64,000 bases of DNA, taken from positions 442,849 to 506,848 of the forward strand of contig NZ_KB849688.1 of NCBI RefSeq assembly GCF_000368785.1. Reading direction: 5' to 3'. A program made the translations under genes and the position numbers. This DNA is from Acinetobacter towneri DSM 14962 = CIP 107472. GTDB taxonomy: Bacteria; Pseudomonadota; Gammaproteobacteria; Pseudomonadales; Moraxellaceae. Shown here piece by piece: positions 8,157-19,107 of the stretch (its first letter is position 1; each line of letters starts with the position of its first letter). The notes under the pieces are model-generated. The model was not told the DNA's origin. It did not search any database and saw only the letters and a list, made by a program, of their open reading frames with translations.

Positions 8157-10043
8157 ATGAGCGATATGAATTCCCCTACTTCGCAAGTAGCGGCTCTGAT
8201 TAGCCGAGGCAAAGAGCAAGGTTACCTAACTTACGCTGAGGTTAACGATCATCTCCCGGACTCAATCACAGAAAGCGAGCAGATTGAAGACATTATTCAA
8301 ATGCTTCAAGACGTCGGTATTCCTGTGCATGAACGTGCGCCTGAATCTGATGATGCAATGTTCGAGGATAATGCGGAAGCTGCCGACGAAGTTGCTGAAG
8401 AAGAAGCTGCAGCGGTACTTGCCTCTGTAGAAAATGAGCCTGGTCGCACCACAGACCCTGTGCGTATGTATATGCGTGAAATGGGTACGGTTGAGCTGTT
8501 AACGCGTGAAGGTGAAATTAGCATTGCGAAACGTATTGAAGAAGGGATTCGCGATGTACTTCACTCGATTGCCTACTGGCCAAACGCAGTGCAAGTGGTA
8601 CTGCAAGAATATAAAGATTATGAAGCAGGCGAACGTCGCCTTGCCGATATTTTATCAGGTTATTTAGACCCTGAAACCGATGAAGAAATTCCAGAAGTTT
8701 TAGAAGACGAAGCCGATTTAGACAAAGAAGAAGACACCAGCAACAAACCAACCAAAGACGTCAAACTTGATGATGACGATGAGGAAGAAGAAGCTGAAGC
8801 CGAAGAAGAATCTGAAGCAGATTCAGGTCCAGACCCAGAAATTGCAAGAATGCGTTTTGGTGAATTGGAACAGGCTTATCTTGCAAAAATTGCTGCCATT
8901 GAAAAACATGGTCGTGAAAGTGCCGAAGCTCAAGAGGCTTTAGAAGCTTTAGCGACTGTATTCATGATGTTTAAATTTACGCCACGTTTATTCGATATTA
9001 TTTCGGAAATGATTCGTGGTACACATGAACAAATTCGTACTGCTGAACGTGAAGTGATGCGTTATGCGGTGCGTCGTGGTCGTATGGATCGTACTCAATT
9101 CCGTACCTCATTCCCAGGTCAGGAATCTAACTTTGCTTGGTTAGACGAGCACATTGCCAAAGCACCTGCCGACCAAAAAGGCTATTTGGAAAAAGTACGT
9201 CCAGATATTTTGGCGTTCCAACAAAAAATTGCCGACATTGAAAAAGAGTTAGGCTTAGATGTTAAAGGCATCAAAGAAATTTCTAAGCGTATGGCAGTAG
9301 GCGAAGCCAAAGCCCGTCGTGCGAAGAAAGAAATGGTTGAAGCCAACTTGCGTCTGGTTATTTCGATTGCAAAAAAATACACCAACCGTGGTTTACAATT
9401 CCTAGACTTGATTCAGGAAGGTAACATCGGCTTGATGAAAGCGGTAGACAAGTTCGAATACCGTCGTGGTTATAAGTTCTCGACTTATGCAACATGGTGG
9501 ATTCGTCAGGCGATTACCCGTTCTATTGCCGACCAAGCGCGTACCATTCGTATTCCAGTACACATGATCGAAACCATTAACAAGATCAACCGTGTATCGC
9601 GTCAATTGCTTCAGGAAATGGGTCGTGAACCGACTCCAGAAGAATTAGGCGAACGCTTGGAAATGGATGAAGTTAAAGTTCGTAAAGTTCTGAAAATTGC
9701 CAAAGAGCCGATTTCTATGGAAACGCCAATTGGTGATGATGAAGATTCACATTTGGGTGACTTCATTGAGGACAGCAACATCACCTCACCTGTTGATGCG
9801 GCAACCTCTGAAGGCTTAAAAGAAGCGACCCGTGAAGTGCTTGAAAACTTGACTGAACGTGAAGCCAAAGTTCTGAAAATGCGTTTTGGTATTGATATGC
9901 CAACCGATCATACTTTGGAAGAAGTTGGGAAGCAGTTTGATGTGACCCGTGAACGTATCCGTCAGATTGAAGCCAAAGCCTTACGTAAACTTCGTCACCC
10001 TTCTCGTTCTGAACACTTACGCTCGTTCTTGGAAAATGACTAA
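8157..10043 (+). CDS. rpoD: RNA polymerase primary sigma factor sigma-70
   Basis: The housekeeping sigma factor that directs RNA polymerase to -35/-10 promoters. The 628-aa protein has region 1.1 at the N-terminus, region 1.2 ([11 protein letters not shown]), a long non-conserved region with an acidic tract near residues 185-225, and region 2 with [12 protein letters not shown] and [10 protein letters not shown] (~residue 445, -10 recognition and melting). Regions 3 and 4 end with [17 protein letters not shown] (-35 recognition helix). Start ATG 8157 follows GAAGAG. rpsU and dnaG, neighbours in E. coli, are not here. Confidence 0.98.
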   Translation: MSDMNSPTSQVAALISRGKEQGYLTYAEVNDHLPDSITESEQIEDIIQMLQDVGIPVHERAPESDDAMFEDNAEAADEVAEEEAAAVLASVENEPGRTTDPVRMYMREMGTVELLTREGEISIAKRIEEGIRDVLHSIAYWPNAVQVVLQEYKDYEAGERRLADILSGYLDPETDEEIPEVLEDEADLDKEEDTSNKPTKDVKLDDDDEEEEAEAEEESEADSGPDPEIARMRFGELEQAYLAKIAAIEKHGRESAEAQEALEALATVFMMFKFTPRLFDIISEMIRGTHEQIRTAEREVMRYAVRRGRMDRTQFRTSFPGQESNFAWLDEHIAKAPADQKGYLEKVRPDILAFQQKIADIEKELGLDVKGIKEISKRMAVGEAKARRAKKEMVEANLRLVISIAKKYTNRGLQFLDLIQEGNIGLMKAVDKFEYRRGYKFSTYATWWIRQAITRSIADQARTIRIPVHMIETINKINRVSRQLLQEMGREPTPEELGERLEMDEVKVRKVLKIAKEPISMETPIGDDEDSHLGDFIEDSNITSPVDAATSEGLKEATREVLENLTEREAKVLKMRFGIDMPTDHTLEEVGKQFDVTRERIRQIEAKALRKLRHPSRSEHLRSFLEND

Positions 10044-10108
10044 GATTGCTGCATAAATGAGCTATTGAAATTTTTAAATTCAGCCTCATTTATTCAACAA
10101 GACAAAAA

Positions 10109-10131
10109 ACGCCTGCCCTATGCAGGCGTTT
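10109..10131 (+). terminator. Terminator after rpoD
   Basis: The 8-bp stem ACGCCTGC/GCAGGCGT (10109-10116, 10122-10129) follows an A-run; the T-run is short (TTT then GATAT). Confidence 0.65.
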
Positions 10132-10156
10132 GATATAGAGATAGAGACACACGCTT

Positions 10157-10450
10157 ATGACGTTATTCAACCGTACCCCATCTCGTGAACTACAAGAGCA
10201 TCTTTGGGTGTTTCCAATGGATTACCCAATTAAACTCATTGGTGACGCGGGTGATGAACTGCGTATTGCTGTGCTTGAAATTTTAGTGAAGCACTTCCCT
10301 GAGTTTGATGCACAAAGCATCAGCATTACCCCATCACGCACAGGCAAGTATCATTCAATTACAGCACAATTGCGTTTTGAAGAATTGGAACAAGTGCATG
10401 CCATTTATGCAGATTTGGCAGCTTGCCCACTGATTAAAACTGCATTGTAA
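10157..10450 (+). CDS. ybeD: YbeD/DUF493 family protein
   Basis: A 97-aa protein of the DUF493 (YbeD) family with an ACT-like fold. The segment FPMDYPIKLIGDAGDELR is characteristic. In many proteobacteria ybeD sits beside lipB, as here (152 bp upstream of lipB), and a link to lipoate metabolism or its regulation has been suggested from that context only. A terminator between ybeD and lipB argues against full co-transcription in this strain. Confidence 0.9.
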   Translation: MTLFNRTPSRELQEHLWVFPMDYPIKLIGDAGDELRIAVLEILVKHFPEFDAQSISITPSRTGKYHSITAQLRFEELEQVHAIYADLAACPLIKTAL

Positions 10451-10473
10451 TTTTGTAGATTGATTTTCAAATA

Positions 10474-10496
10474 ACACGCTTTCGGGCGTGTTTTTT
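10474..10496 (+). terminator. Terminator between ybeD and lipB
   Basis: Stem ACACGC/GCGTGT with loop TTTCGG, followed by six T residues. Confidence 0.85.
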
Positions 10497-10602
10497 GTTT
10501 CTGCGCTGCCAAAATCTTATTCAATCCACAAATCCCCTACAGCCGCCACATTTTCGTATAATAAAATCAATTTCTTGCTTTTATGGATAGGACTGCATCA
10601 CT

Positions 10603-11259
10603 GTGGATACTGCACAACGGCCAAACCTGATTATTCGTCAATATCATGACCTGACTGACTATCAAGCTCGCTTTCAGGAAATGAAAGACTGGACTGAACA
10701 ACGTGATGCAGACAGCCCTGACCAACTCTGGATTTTACAACATCCGAATGTACTGACCCAAGGGCAAGCAGGCAAAGCCGAACATATTTTAATGGCGACA
10801 GATATTCCTGTGGTACAGACTGATCGTGGTGGTCAAGTCACATGGCATGGCCCAGGCCAATTGGTCGCCTACTTCATGTTTGACCTGAACCGTTTAGGCT
10901 GGAATGTCCGTACTTTGGTATCTTATGCTGAAAACTTGATGATTGAGCTGCTTAAAAAATACGGCATTGAAGCCTATGCCAAAGCCGATGCACCGGGGGT
11001 ATATGTCAATGAACGGAAAATTGGCTCACTTGGTTTTAAAATTCGTAAAGGCCGTAGTTATCATGGTTTAGCCCTTAATATTGATTGTGACTTGACTGGT
11101 TTTCAAAGTATCAACCCTTGCGGCTATGCAGGTTTGGAAATGGTACGTGTGATGGATTTAGTCAATGACTATCCACATTTTGAAAACTTCTGCGCAGATA
11201 TCATTGAAACTTTACAAAACAGCGGTTACTTTAATGACGTTCAAGTCATTCACGTATAA
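10603..11259 (+). CDS. lipB: Octanoyl-[ACP]:protein N-octanoyltransferase
   Basis: Transfers octanoate from octanoyl-ACP to lipoyl domains of 2-oxoacid dehydrogenases and GcvH, the first step of endogenous lipoate synthesis. The 218-aa protein has [18 protein letters not shown], the [12 protein letters not shown] stretch with the conserved lysine, and Cys173 in INPCGYAG, the catalytic thioester cysteine. The start is GTG 10603, with AGGA about 10 nt upstream; no in-frame ATG precedes it. The partner lipA is not adjacent in this window. Confidence 0.96.
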   Translation: MDTAQRPNLIIRQYHDLTDYQARFQEMKDWTEQRDADSPDQLWILQHPNVLTQGQAGKAEHILMATDIPVVQTDRGGQVTWHGPGQLVAYFMFDLNRLGWNVRTLVSYAENLMIELLKKYGIEAYAKADAPGVYVNERKIGSLGFKIRKGRSYHGLALNIDCDLTGFQSINPCGYAGLEMVRVMDLVNDYPHFENFCADIIETLQNSGYFNDVQVIHV

Positions 11260-11287
11260 ATGGCTTTCTTTTCAATAAGAAATAAAA

Positions 11288-11303
11288 TAGAGTATTTACT
11301 CTA
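11288..11303. promoter_or_regulatory. 16-bp palindrome just before the SCP2-like gene
   Basis: TAGAGTA-TT-TACTCTA is a perfect inverted repeat with a 2-nt centre, ending 5 nt before the ATG at 11308. As DNA it could be a repressor site. If transcribed it would lie where a ribosome site should be, and none is visible there. Confidence 0.45.
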
Positions 11304-11307
11304 AATA

Positions 11308-11868
11308 ATGATTTATAACACAGGGATTCAGCGCGTGATTTCAACTAAATCTGTGAAACCCGCTTTGCAACTGGCCTATGTCAAACTCATGATGGATGTG
11401 ATTGGCAGAGGTTTAGTCATGGCAAGTCAGGTCGATGAAGAAATTAAACAGGAAGTTGCAAAATTCCCCAGCAACTTTGTGTTGTCTATGAAAGTTTTTC
11501 CGAATGGTCCAGCCTTTGTTGCCAAAGTCACTGCAGATCATCAATTAGAACTGTTACAGAATACGGCACAAAAACCCGATTTAACCATTACCTTCAAACA
11601 CTTAAATCATGCATTTTTAGTGTTTTCATTTCAGGAAAGTACCGCACAGGCCTTTGCGCATGACCGCATGATTGCTGATGGTGATGTGTCTTATGCAATT
11701 CGCTTGGTACGTTGCCTGAATAAAATGGAAGCACTGATCTTGCCTAAATTACTGGCAGAACTGGCGGTAAAACAATATCCGACTGAACTCAGCTTAAAAG
11801 AAAAACTATCAGGTGCAGCCAATATCTATCTAAAAGTTGCCCAATCTTATTTCAAACGGAGTGCATAA
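11308..11868 (+). CDS. SCP2 sterol-binding-like domain protein
   Basis: A 186-aa cytosolic protein. The central part (PDLTITFKHLNHAFLVF and the following DRMIADGDVSYAIRL) fits the SCP2/sterol-transfer fold, which binds hydrophobic ligands such as lipids or acyl groups. Its stop lies 1 nt before the Fe-alcohol dehydrogenase start, so the pair is certainly one operon and a role in handling a lipid alcohol or aldehyde is a reasonable inference. The start is uncertain: ATG 11308 has no ribosome site, while GTG 11335 has an AGGGAT-like sequence upstream. I kept the longer form. Confidence 0.75.
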   Translation: MIYNTGIQRVISTKSVKPALQLAYVKLMMDVIGRGLVMASQVDEEIKQEVAKFPSNFVLSMKVFPNGPAFVAKVTADHQLELLQNTAQKPDLTITFKHLNHAFLVFSFQESTAQAFAHDRMIADGDVSYAIRLVRCLNKMEALILPKLLAELAVKQYPTELSLKEKLSGAANIYLKVAQSYFKRSA

Positions 11869-11869
11869 C

Positions 11870-13054
11870 ATGGCGAAGCCTTATTACGAATTTTTTTGCC
11901 CAGTCAAAGTCATTGCAGGTCATGCCGCGCTTGAACATATTCCGTTTGAATTGGCGACACTCGGTTCGCAGCGTCCAATGATCATTACCGACAAAGGTGT
12001 GCGTTCCAACAATTTGCTTGCACCGATTGAAGCGGCTTTTGAATCTACCGATGCCGTGATTGGCTATGTTTTTGATGATGTCCCGCAAGATTCAAGTGTG
12101 GCAACAGTGCGTCGTGCGGCACAGTTGTACCGTGAAAATAACTGTGATGCCATTATCGCGGTGGGTGGCGGTTCAGTCATTGACACCTCTAAAGCCACCA
12201 ATATTTTAGTCAGCGAGGGCGGTGATGACTTATTGCAATATTCAGGTGCGCATAACTTACCACGCCCACTGAAACCTTTTTTTGTGATTCCAACCACATC
12301 TGGAACAGGTTCAGAAGTGACTATGGTTGCGGTGGTATCCGACACAGAAAAGAACGTCAAAATGCCATTTGCATCGTATTACTTAATGCCACATGCAGCC
12401 ATTTTAGACCCGCGTATGACGCAAACTTTGCCACCACATTTAACAGCAATGACGGCTATGGATGCCATGACGCACGCCATTGAGGCTTATAGTTGCATGG
12501 CAGCCAACCCAATTTCTGATACTTATGCCACTGCAGCAATTAAAAAAATCAGCAATAACCTGTTCAATGTATTAGACAACCCAAGCGATGAACAAGGCCG
12601 TTTGGAACTGGCACAAGCATCGACTATGGCGGGGATTGCGTTTTCAAACTCTATGGTCGGGTTGGTGCATTCCTTAGGTCATGCCTTGGGTGCTGTGGCA
12701 CATTTGCCACATGGACTGTGCATGAATTTATTCTTGCCATACGTGTTGGAATACAACAAAGACGTCAATGCCGATAAAATTGCCGAGCTACTATTACCTT
12801 TGGCTGGCGCAGACGTCTATGCACAAACCCCTGCACATTTACGTGCCAATAAAACCATTGCGACACTCTTAGCTATTCGTGACCGCTTATATGCACTGAC
12901 TAAATTGCCACGCACTTTACAAGAAACTGGTAAAGTCAGCGAAGCACAATTAGATGAAGTCGCTGAAAAAGCCCTGAACGATGGTTCGATTATTTACAAC
13001 CCGAAAGAAGCCAATTTAGAAGAACTCAAAGCCATCTTAAAAAAGGCTTGGTAA
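11870..13054 (+). CDS. Iron-containing alcohol dehydrogenase
   Basis: Group III NAD(P)-dependent alcohol dehydrogenase, 394 aa. The N-terminal nucleotide-binding domain has AVGGGSVIDTSKA. The C-terminal helical domain carries the metal ligands Asp198, His202, His267 and His281 (MDAMTHAIEAY and LVHSLGHALGAVAHLPHG), all present, so it should be active. Substrate is not evident from the sequence. I chose ATG 11870 with ACGGAGTG upstream; the longer frame overlaps the SCP2-like gene. A terminator follows. Confidence 0.93.
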   Translation: MAKPYYEFFCPVKVIAGHAALEHIPFELATLGSQRPMIITDKGVRSNNLLAPIEAAFESTDAVIGYVFDDVPQDSSVATVRRAAQLYRENNCDAIIAVGGGSVIDTSKATNILVSEGGDDLLQYSGAHNLPRPLKPFFVIPTTSGTGSEVTMVAVVSDTEKNVKMPFASYYLMPHAAILDPRMTQTLPPHLTAMTAMDAMTHAIEAYSCMAANPISDTYATAAIKKISNNLFNVLDNPSDEQGRLELAQASTMAGIAFSNSMVGLVHSLGHALGAVAHLPHGLCMNLFLPYVLEYNKDVNADKIAELLLPLAGADVYAQTPAHLRANKTIATLLAIRDRLYALTKLPRTLQETGKVSEAQLDEVAEKALNDGSIIYNPKEANLEELKAILKKAW

Positions 13055-13088
13055 TTCCTACAAAATAGGCGAACATAGCCGAAAATCT

Positions 13089-13119
13089 AGCCTGATGTTT
13101 TTCTAAACATCGGGCTTTT
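13089..13119 (+). terminator. Terminator after the alcohol dehydrogenase
   Basis: The 12-bp stem (13089-13100 with 13105-13116, one G-T pair) has loop TTCT, followed by TTTT. Confidence 0.85.
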
Positions 13120-13321
13120 CATTGGTAGACTGCTGCGTCTGATGTTTTTTCATCAATATGGCGTTTTTTCTGCTAAAAAAGAAAGCAAAGATACTGACAA
13201 AGCGCGTCATTATGGAGTAGATTGGCGCGTTTTTACTTTTTATGTAGGGGGGATTGTTCGTCTCAAACAATCCTGAACAAACATGACTGATCCTTGATCA
13301 ACGATTAAGAGGATAACGCCG

Positions 13322-14716
13322 TTGACAAATATCTCTGGGACTCAATCGGCAGCTAAACTGCAAAAAACGCTAGGACTCTGGCACATTATTATTATTGGTT
13401 TAGCCTACATTCAACCGATGACGTTATTCGACACTTTCGGCTTAGTATCGGAAGAAAGTCATTTTCACGTACCCACATCTTATATTTTTGCACTGGTTGC
13501 CATTCTTTTAACTTCTTTAAGTTATGGTCACATGATTCGTCGTTATCCTTCTTCTGGGTCGGCGTATACCTATGCACAAAAATCGATTCATCCCAACGTT
13601 GGTTTTATGGTGGGTTGGTCATCTTGGCTAGATTATTTACTCTCACCAATGGTCAACATCATCTTGGCGGTGATTTATCTGGAAGCCTTATTCCCTGATG
13701 TGAATCACTGGATTTGGGTGGTGGTACTCACGGCATTTATGACGGGTGTCAACTTGCGTGGCGCGCGTTTTGTCGCCAACTTTAACAGTATGATCGTTTT
13801 GGTACAGTTGGTGGTCATTGGCGTATTTACATGGATGATGTACACCAAACTTCAGGCAGGCTTCAATGCCGATGGTCCAATTACTGCCGAGCAACGTTAT
13901 CAGTTATGGAGCTTAGAACCTTTCTGGAATGAACTTACTTCGGTAGGCGCATTGATTACAGGTGCAACCCTACTCTGCTTCTCATTTACAGGTTTTGACT
14001 CACTCAGCTCACTTGCAGAAGAAACCAAAGACACTGAAAAAACCTTACCGAAGGCAATGTTCTTAACTGCGCTAATTGCGGGTGTAATTTTTATTGTCAG
14101 CACCTATTTCATGCAGATTTTCTTCCCAAATGAACCGGGCAGCTACTTTAAAAATATTGCAGAAACGCAGCCAGAAATTCTGCTCTTGGTAGGCGGCTCG
14201 CTGTTCCAGTCTTATGTGCTTGCCTTTGCTATTGTAACGGTAATGGCATCTGGTATTTCGGCTCATGCAGGCGTTTCGCGTTTAATGTACGTGATGGGTC
14301 GTGATGGCGTGATTAACAAAAAAATCTTTGGTCATATCAGCCCACGTAGCTATACACCTTCATACAATATTTTAATTGTAGGTGCTGTGGCGTTAACTGC
14401 TGGTTTTATGAACTTGGATTTTGTCATTTCATTAATCAGTTTTGGTGCCCTCACCGCATTTAGCTTTGTGAATTTATCGGTGATTTCACGTTATGCGCTA
14501 CGTGATGGTCGCACCAAAGGCTTTAAAGACCTTCTCAATTTTGTGATCGTACCGTTGTGCGGCTTTATTGCAGTCTTTGCTTTATGGCTCGAAGTCGATG
14601 AAACTTCATTGAAGTATGGCTTATGGTGGGCGATGTTTGGGGTTTTATACCTCGGTTATAAAACCAAAGGCTTTAAACACCCTGCTCCGCAGCACAATGA
14701 GTTTGATGATCGCTAA
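13322..14716 (+). CDS. APC-family amino acid/polyamine permease, PuuP-like
   Basis: A 464-aa inner-membrane transporter with about 12 hydrophobic segments. The N-terminus (LGLWHIIIIGLAYIQPMTLFD, shown in the protein from ~19) and the SGSAYTYAQKSIHPNVGFMVGW-type segment match the putrescine importer PuuP branch of the APC superfamily. Putrescine or a related amine is therefore the likely substrate, by family only. The start is TTG 13322; AGAGGA at 13308-13313 is well placed and no ATG is available. Its position behind the dehydrogenase may be coincidental because a terminator lies between them. Confidence 0.85.
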   Translation: MTNISGTQSAAKLQKTLGLWHIIIIGLAYIQPMTLFDTFGLVSEESHFHVPTSYIFALVAILLTSLSYGHMIRRYPSSGSAYTYAQKSIHPNVGFMVGWSSWLDYLLSPMVNIILAVIYLEALFPDVNHWIWVVVLTAFMTGVNLRGARFVANFNSMIVLVQLVVIGVFTWMMYTKLQAGFNADGPITAEQRYQLWSLEPFWNELTSVGALITGATLLCFSFTGFDSLSSLAEETKDTEKTLPKAMFLTALIAGVIFIVSTYFMQIFFPNEPGSYFKNIAETQPEILLLVGGSLFQSYVLAFAIVTVMASGISAHAGVSRLMYVMGRDGVINKKIFGHISPRSYTPSYNILIVGAVALTAGFMNLDFVISLISFGALTAFSFVNLSVISRYALRDGRTKGFKDLLNFVIVPLCGFIAVFALWLEVDETSLKYGLWWAMFGVLYLGYKTKGFKHPAPQHNEFDDR

Positions 14717-14745
14717 GACAAATAGCATCTCAACCTCTTAAGATC

Positions 14746-14767
14746 AGGCGCTTTATGCGCCTTTTCT
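14746..14767 (+). terminator. Terminator after the permease
   Basis: Stem AGGCGC/GCGCCT with loop TTTAT, followed by TTTTCTT. Confidence 0.75.
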
Positions 14768-14814
14768 TATGCCTCAAATGGGTTTCAGCTTTAAAGCAGC
14801 AAAATAGCGAAAAT

Positions 14815-14848
14815 AAAAAAGCTAAGTACAATTTTGTCTCAGCTTTTT
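14815..14848 (-). terminator. Terminator for trmL
   Basis: AAAAAGCT and AGCTTTTT pair around an inner stem ACAA/TTGT. On the minus strand the hairpin ends in a T-run, 60 bp after the trmL stop. Confidence 0.6.
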
Positions 14849-14911
14849 ATCTATCAATGCATACAATTACGATGAAGATCGCATCAAATTTGAAATGAAT
14901 TGATGCTCAAA

Positions 14912-15391
14912 TTAGAGCAATGCTTTAAAACCTTGCTGACGCCATGCCTCATACACAATCACAGCCGTTGCATTGGACAAGTTTAAACTACGTGAGTTTT
15001 CTGCCATGGGTAAACGAATCCAGTGCTGCTGCGGAAACAACATGCGTACGGCTTCTGGCAAACCGCGTGTTTCAGGCCCCATCAACAAGGCAACAGGTCG
15101 GTTTAAATCCGAAGTATGTGGTGTTTCTGTGCCTTTGGTGGTTAATGGATAAATCGCATCTAAACCCACGCCTTTGCTGTCTAAATCAGCCAAGCATTGC
15201 TCAAGATTGTCCCAAATCTGCATACGTGCCCATTCGTGATAATCCAAACCTGCACGTTTCAGCTTTTTATCATCCAACTCAAAACCTAATGGCTTAATCA
15301 AATGTAATTGCGCACCTGTATTGGCACACAAACGAATGATATTTCCTGTATTGGCTGGAATTTCAGGCTCATATAAAACAACGTGGATCAC
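14912..15391 (-). CDS. trmL: tRNA (cytidine/uridine-2'-O-)-methyltransferase TrmL
   Basis: SPOUT-class methyltransferase that methylates the wobble ribose (position 34) of leucine tRNAs using S-adenosylmethionine. The 159-aa length is normal. Motifs are the N-terminal [22 protein letters not shown], the central [11 protein letters not shown] and the C-terminal [19 protein letters not shown] that forms the trefoil knot. The gene stands between its own terminator and a repeat element that separates it from cysG. Confidence 0.95.
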   Translation of the reverse strand: MIHVVLYEPEIPANTGNIIRLCANTGAQLHLIKPLGFELDDKKLKRAGLDYHEWARMQIWDNLEQCLADLDSKGVGLDAIYPLTTKGTETPHTSDLNRPVALLMGPETRGLPEAVRMLFPQQHWIRLPMAENSRSLNLSNATAVIVYEAWRQQGFKALL

Positions 15392-15411
15392 AAATTTTCT
15401 CTACTTTTCAC

Positions 15412-15481
15412 AATCCCTCCCCAGCTCCCTTTAGAAAATGTAGGAACTCCCCTCTTTTTAAAAGAGGGGTTGGGGGAGATT
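15412..15481. repeat. Intergenic repeat element with perfect inner hairpin
   Basis: The element contains a perfect hairpin CCCCTCTTTT-T-AAAAGAGGGG (15449-15469). Its ends are imperfect inverses: AATCCCTCCCCAGCTCCC at 15412-15429 and GGGGTTGGGGGAGATT at 15466-15481. This C/G-rich form recurs between genes in Acinetobacter genomes as I recall them. Here it lies between trmL and cysG and may act as a transcription stop or a REP-like site. Confidence 0.7.
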
Positions 15482-15483
15482 CA

Positions 15484-16854
15484 TTACCATTTCAACTGTT
15501 CACGTAAATTGACCACTTCACCAATAATGGTCAAGGTAGGCGCCTGAATGTGGTGCTGTGCGACTTTACTGGCAATATCCGCCAACGTCCCCACCACCAC
15601 TTTTTGTTCAGGGGTCGTGCCTTTAGAAATTAAGGCGACAGGCATATCCGCCCGTTGTCCATGTGCAATCAGTTTTTCACAAATGCTTTCTAAGCCAACC
15701 AAGCCCATATACAGCACCAAAGTTTGCTGTTCATACACCAATTCTGACCACGGCAATTCAGGCGAACCTTCTTTTAAATGTCCAGTAAGAAAACGCACAC
15801 TTTGCGCATAATCTCGATGAGTCAGTGGAATACCTGCATAAGCCGAACAGCCCGAGGCTGCGGTGATGCCCGGTACGACCTGAAATGACACACCTGCTTC
15901 ATACAATTCTTGAATTTCTTCACCGCCACGCCCAAAAATAAACGGATCGCCACCTTTTAAACGGCAAACTCGCTTACCTGCTTGTGCATATTTCACCAAT
16001 AATGCATTGATGCCTTCTTGCGGTACAGCATGGTTAGAACGTGCTTTTCCGACATAGACTTTTTCGGCATCACGGCGACACAATTCTAAAATAGGTGCAG
16101 ACACCAAACGATCATAAATCACCACATCGGCTTGCTGCATTAAACGCAAGGCTTTTAAGGTCAGTAACTCAGGATCACCTGGCCCTGCACCAACCAAATA
16201 CACCTCGCCTTTCGGTGTTTGCCATTCCGCTAAAGCCTGTTGGATACTTTGGTTTGCAGCGTCAAGATTGTCGTTGAACACCTGTTCTTTAAGAGGACTG
16301 GCATATAGCTCCTCCCAAAAAATACGGCGCTCATCTGGATTTACAATTTTCTGTTTTACTGCGGCACGCCACTGACCTGAAAACTCTGCCAGTTTGCCCA
16401 TACCATGCGGAATGGTACTTTCCAGTTGTGTACGAATTTGACGTGACAATACAGGCGATGTGCCATTACTCGCGACTGAAATCACCAAAGGCGAACGGTC
16501 AATGATGGCAGGCACCATAAAACGGCAATGTGGTGGATCATCAACACTATTGACCAGCACATTTTCGGCTTCGCAAGCTGCAAAAACTTGCTGATTGACC
16601 AAATTGTTATCCGTTGCAGCAATCACCAAACGATAGTGACGTAACGCAGTAGATGGACTAAAAACATCCTGTACATACTGCCCCTGACTTTGTTGCACCA
16701 GTTGCAATAAATTGACATCAATTTCAGGGGCAAGCACATCAACTTTTGCGCCCGCTTTAGCCAGTAACACCGCTTTGCGATAAGCAATATGCCCACCGCC
16801 CACAATCAGACAAGGTTGCTGCTGCAACTTTAACGAGATTGGAAAAATATCCAC
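15484..16854 (-). CDS. cysG: Siroheme synthase, trifunctional CysG
   Basis: Makes siroheme for sulfite and nitrite reductases. The 456-aa protein combines the N-terminal precorrin-2 dehydrogenase/ferrochelatase module (Rossmann motif LIVGGGHIAYRKA near residue 16) with a C-terminal uroporphyrinogen-III methyltransferase beginning near residue 217 (GEVYLVGAGPGDPELLTLKA), including LKGGDPFIFGRGGEE and VPGITAASG. I chose GTG 16854 (M-DIFPISLK), just after TTGAGG. The frame also opens with TTG at 16866, which is part of that ribosome site. All three functions look intact. Confidence 0.95.
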   Translation of the reverse strand: MDIFPISLKLQQQPCLIVGGGHIAYRKAVLLAKAGAKVDVLAPEIDVNLLQLVQQSQGQYVQDVFSPSTALRHYRLVIAATDNNLVNQQVFAACEAENVLVNSVDDPPHCRFMVPAIIDRSPLVISVASNGTSPVLSRQIRTQLESTIPHGMGKLAEFSGQWRAAVKQKIVNPDERRIFWEELYASPLKEQVFNDNLDAANQSIQQALAEWQTPKGEVYLVGAGPGDPELLTLKALRLMQQADVVIYDRLVSAPILELCRRDAEKVYVGKARSNHAVPQEGINALLVKYAQAGKRVCRLKGGDPFIFGRGGEEIQELYEAGVSFQVVPGITAASGCSAYAGIPLTHRDYAQSVRFLTGHLKEGSPELPWSELVYEQQTLVLYMGLVGLESICEKLIAHGQRADMPVALISKGTTPEQKVVVGTLADIASKVAQHHIQAPTLTIIGEVVNLREQLKW

Positions 16855-16917
16855 ACTAAACCTCAATATTTAAATCTGATTGTAAGCAATTTCATCCTAA
16901 GTCGACCTGCACTCAAC

Positions 16918-18261
<1,344 letters not shown>

Positions 18262-18312
18262 TCACGGCTGCACCTTATTACAGCAATCTCTGGGTATTTT
18301 TGTGCAATTTTA

Positions 18313-19107
18313 TTAGCGAGGATACTGCGGCAAACTTGGCAAATATTCAGGCTTAATTAATTTTTCCGTCGCATAGTAAGGCAGAATCAACTCAGGCATA
18401 CCTTCTGCATAAGATGCTAATTCATACAACGGATAGACAAAGACCAAACCATTAGCGCCATAATAAAAATTATCGCTCAATTTAAACTTTTCACGGGAAA
18501 TATCATGTTCATTTAACCAATTATAATTATGGTTAAACAATTCTTCGGTCATTTTGGCTTCCGTATTGGGCAGCATAATATCTTGCAACGCCAAACGCTT
18601 TTTCTGTTTTAAATCAAAAGTCACAAATTCTTGGTGATGGATACCATGCGCCGCACCCGCAGGGTAACTGTAGCTTTGCAAACTAAACGTCGCTAAATTG
18701 GCATGTTGCCCGATATAACGCACATAGCTCGAACTCTGACTCAGTCGCATAGGATCGGTTTCTTCTACCTTTGGCGTTGCAGTTGATGCCGCAGCTTCAG
18801 AAAATGCAATTGGGTCTGCCTTTTGCAAACGCTGCATAAAATATTCATCAATCCACGCCACATTGGTTTTTACTGTCTGAATATCGTAAGCAGTACAGCC
18901 TTCTTCATCACAAATTTGCTGTTGTGGCAATTTAAGCGCCACCACTTTAGCTTGAATCACAGGAATCTCGGCTGTGACAGATGCAGGCGCAGCTTGCTCA
19001 GTTTCGGTTTTAGAAGTTGCCTCACTCTTTGGCTGACATGCAGTCAACAACAGAACCGAACTTAAAGCGACAGCACCCAAAAACACCTGTGATTTTAAAT
19101 ATTGCAT
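18313..19107 (-). CDS. RsiV/DUF3298-like lipoprotein
   Basis: A 264-aa predicted lipoprotein: hydrophobic signal followed by the lipobox LTAC with Cys24. After a Ser/Thr/Ala-rich linker (25-50) comes a domain whose C-terminal half has SYPAGAAHGIHHQEFVTFDL and LALQDIML, the pattern of DUF3298 (with a preceding DUF4163-like part), as found in RsiV, where the fold binds lysozyme. Binding to a peptidoglycan-related ligand is inferred only. The residue after Cys24 is Gln, so outer-membrane sorting is expected by the usual +2 rule. Confidence 0.8.
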   Translation of the reverse strand: MQYLKSQVFLGAVALSSVLLLTACQPKSEATSKTETEQAAPASVTAEIPVIQAKVVALKLPQQQICDEEGCTAYDIQTVKTNVAWIDEYFMQRLQKADPIAFSEAAASTATPKVEETDPMRLSQSSSYVRYIGQHANLATFSLQSYSYPAGAAHGIHHQEFVTFDLKQKKRLALQDIMLPNTEAKMTEELFNHNYNWLNEHDISREKFKLSDNFYYGANGLVFVYPLYELASYAEGMPELILPYYATEKLIKPEYLPSLPQYPR

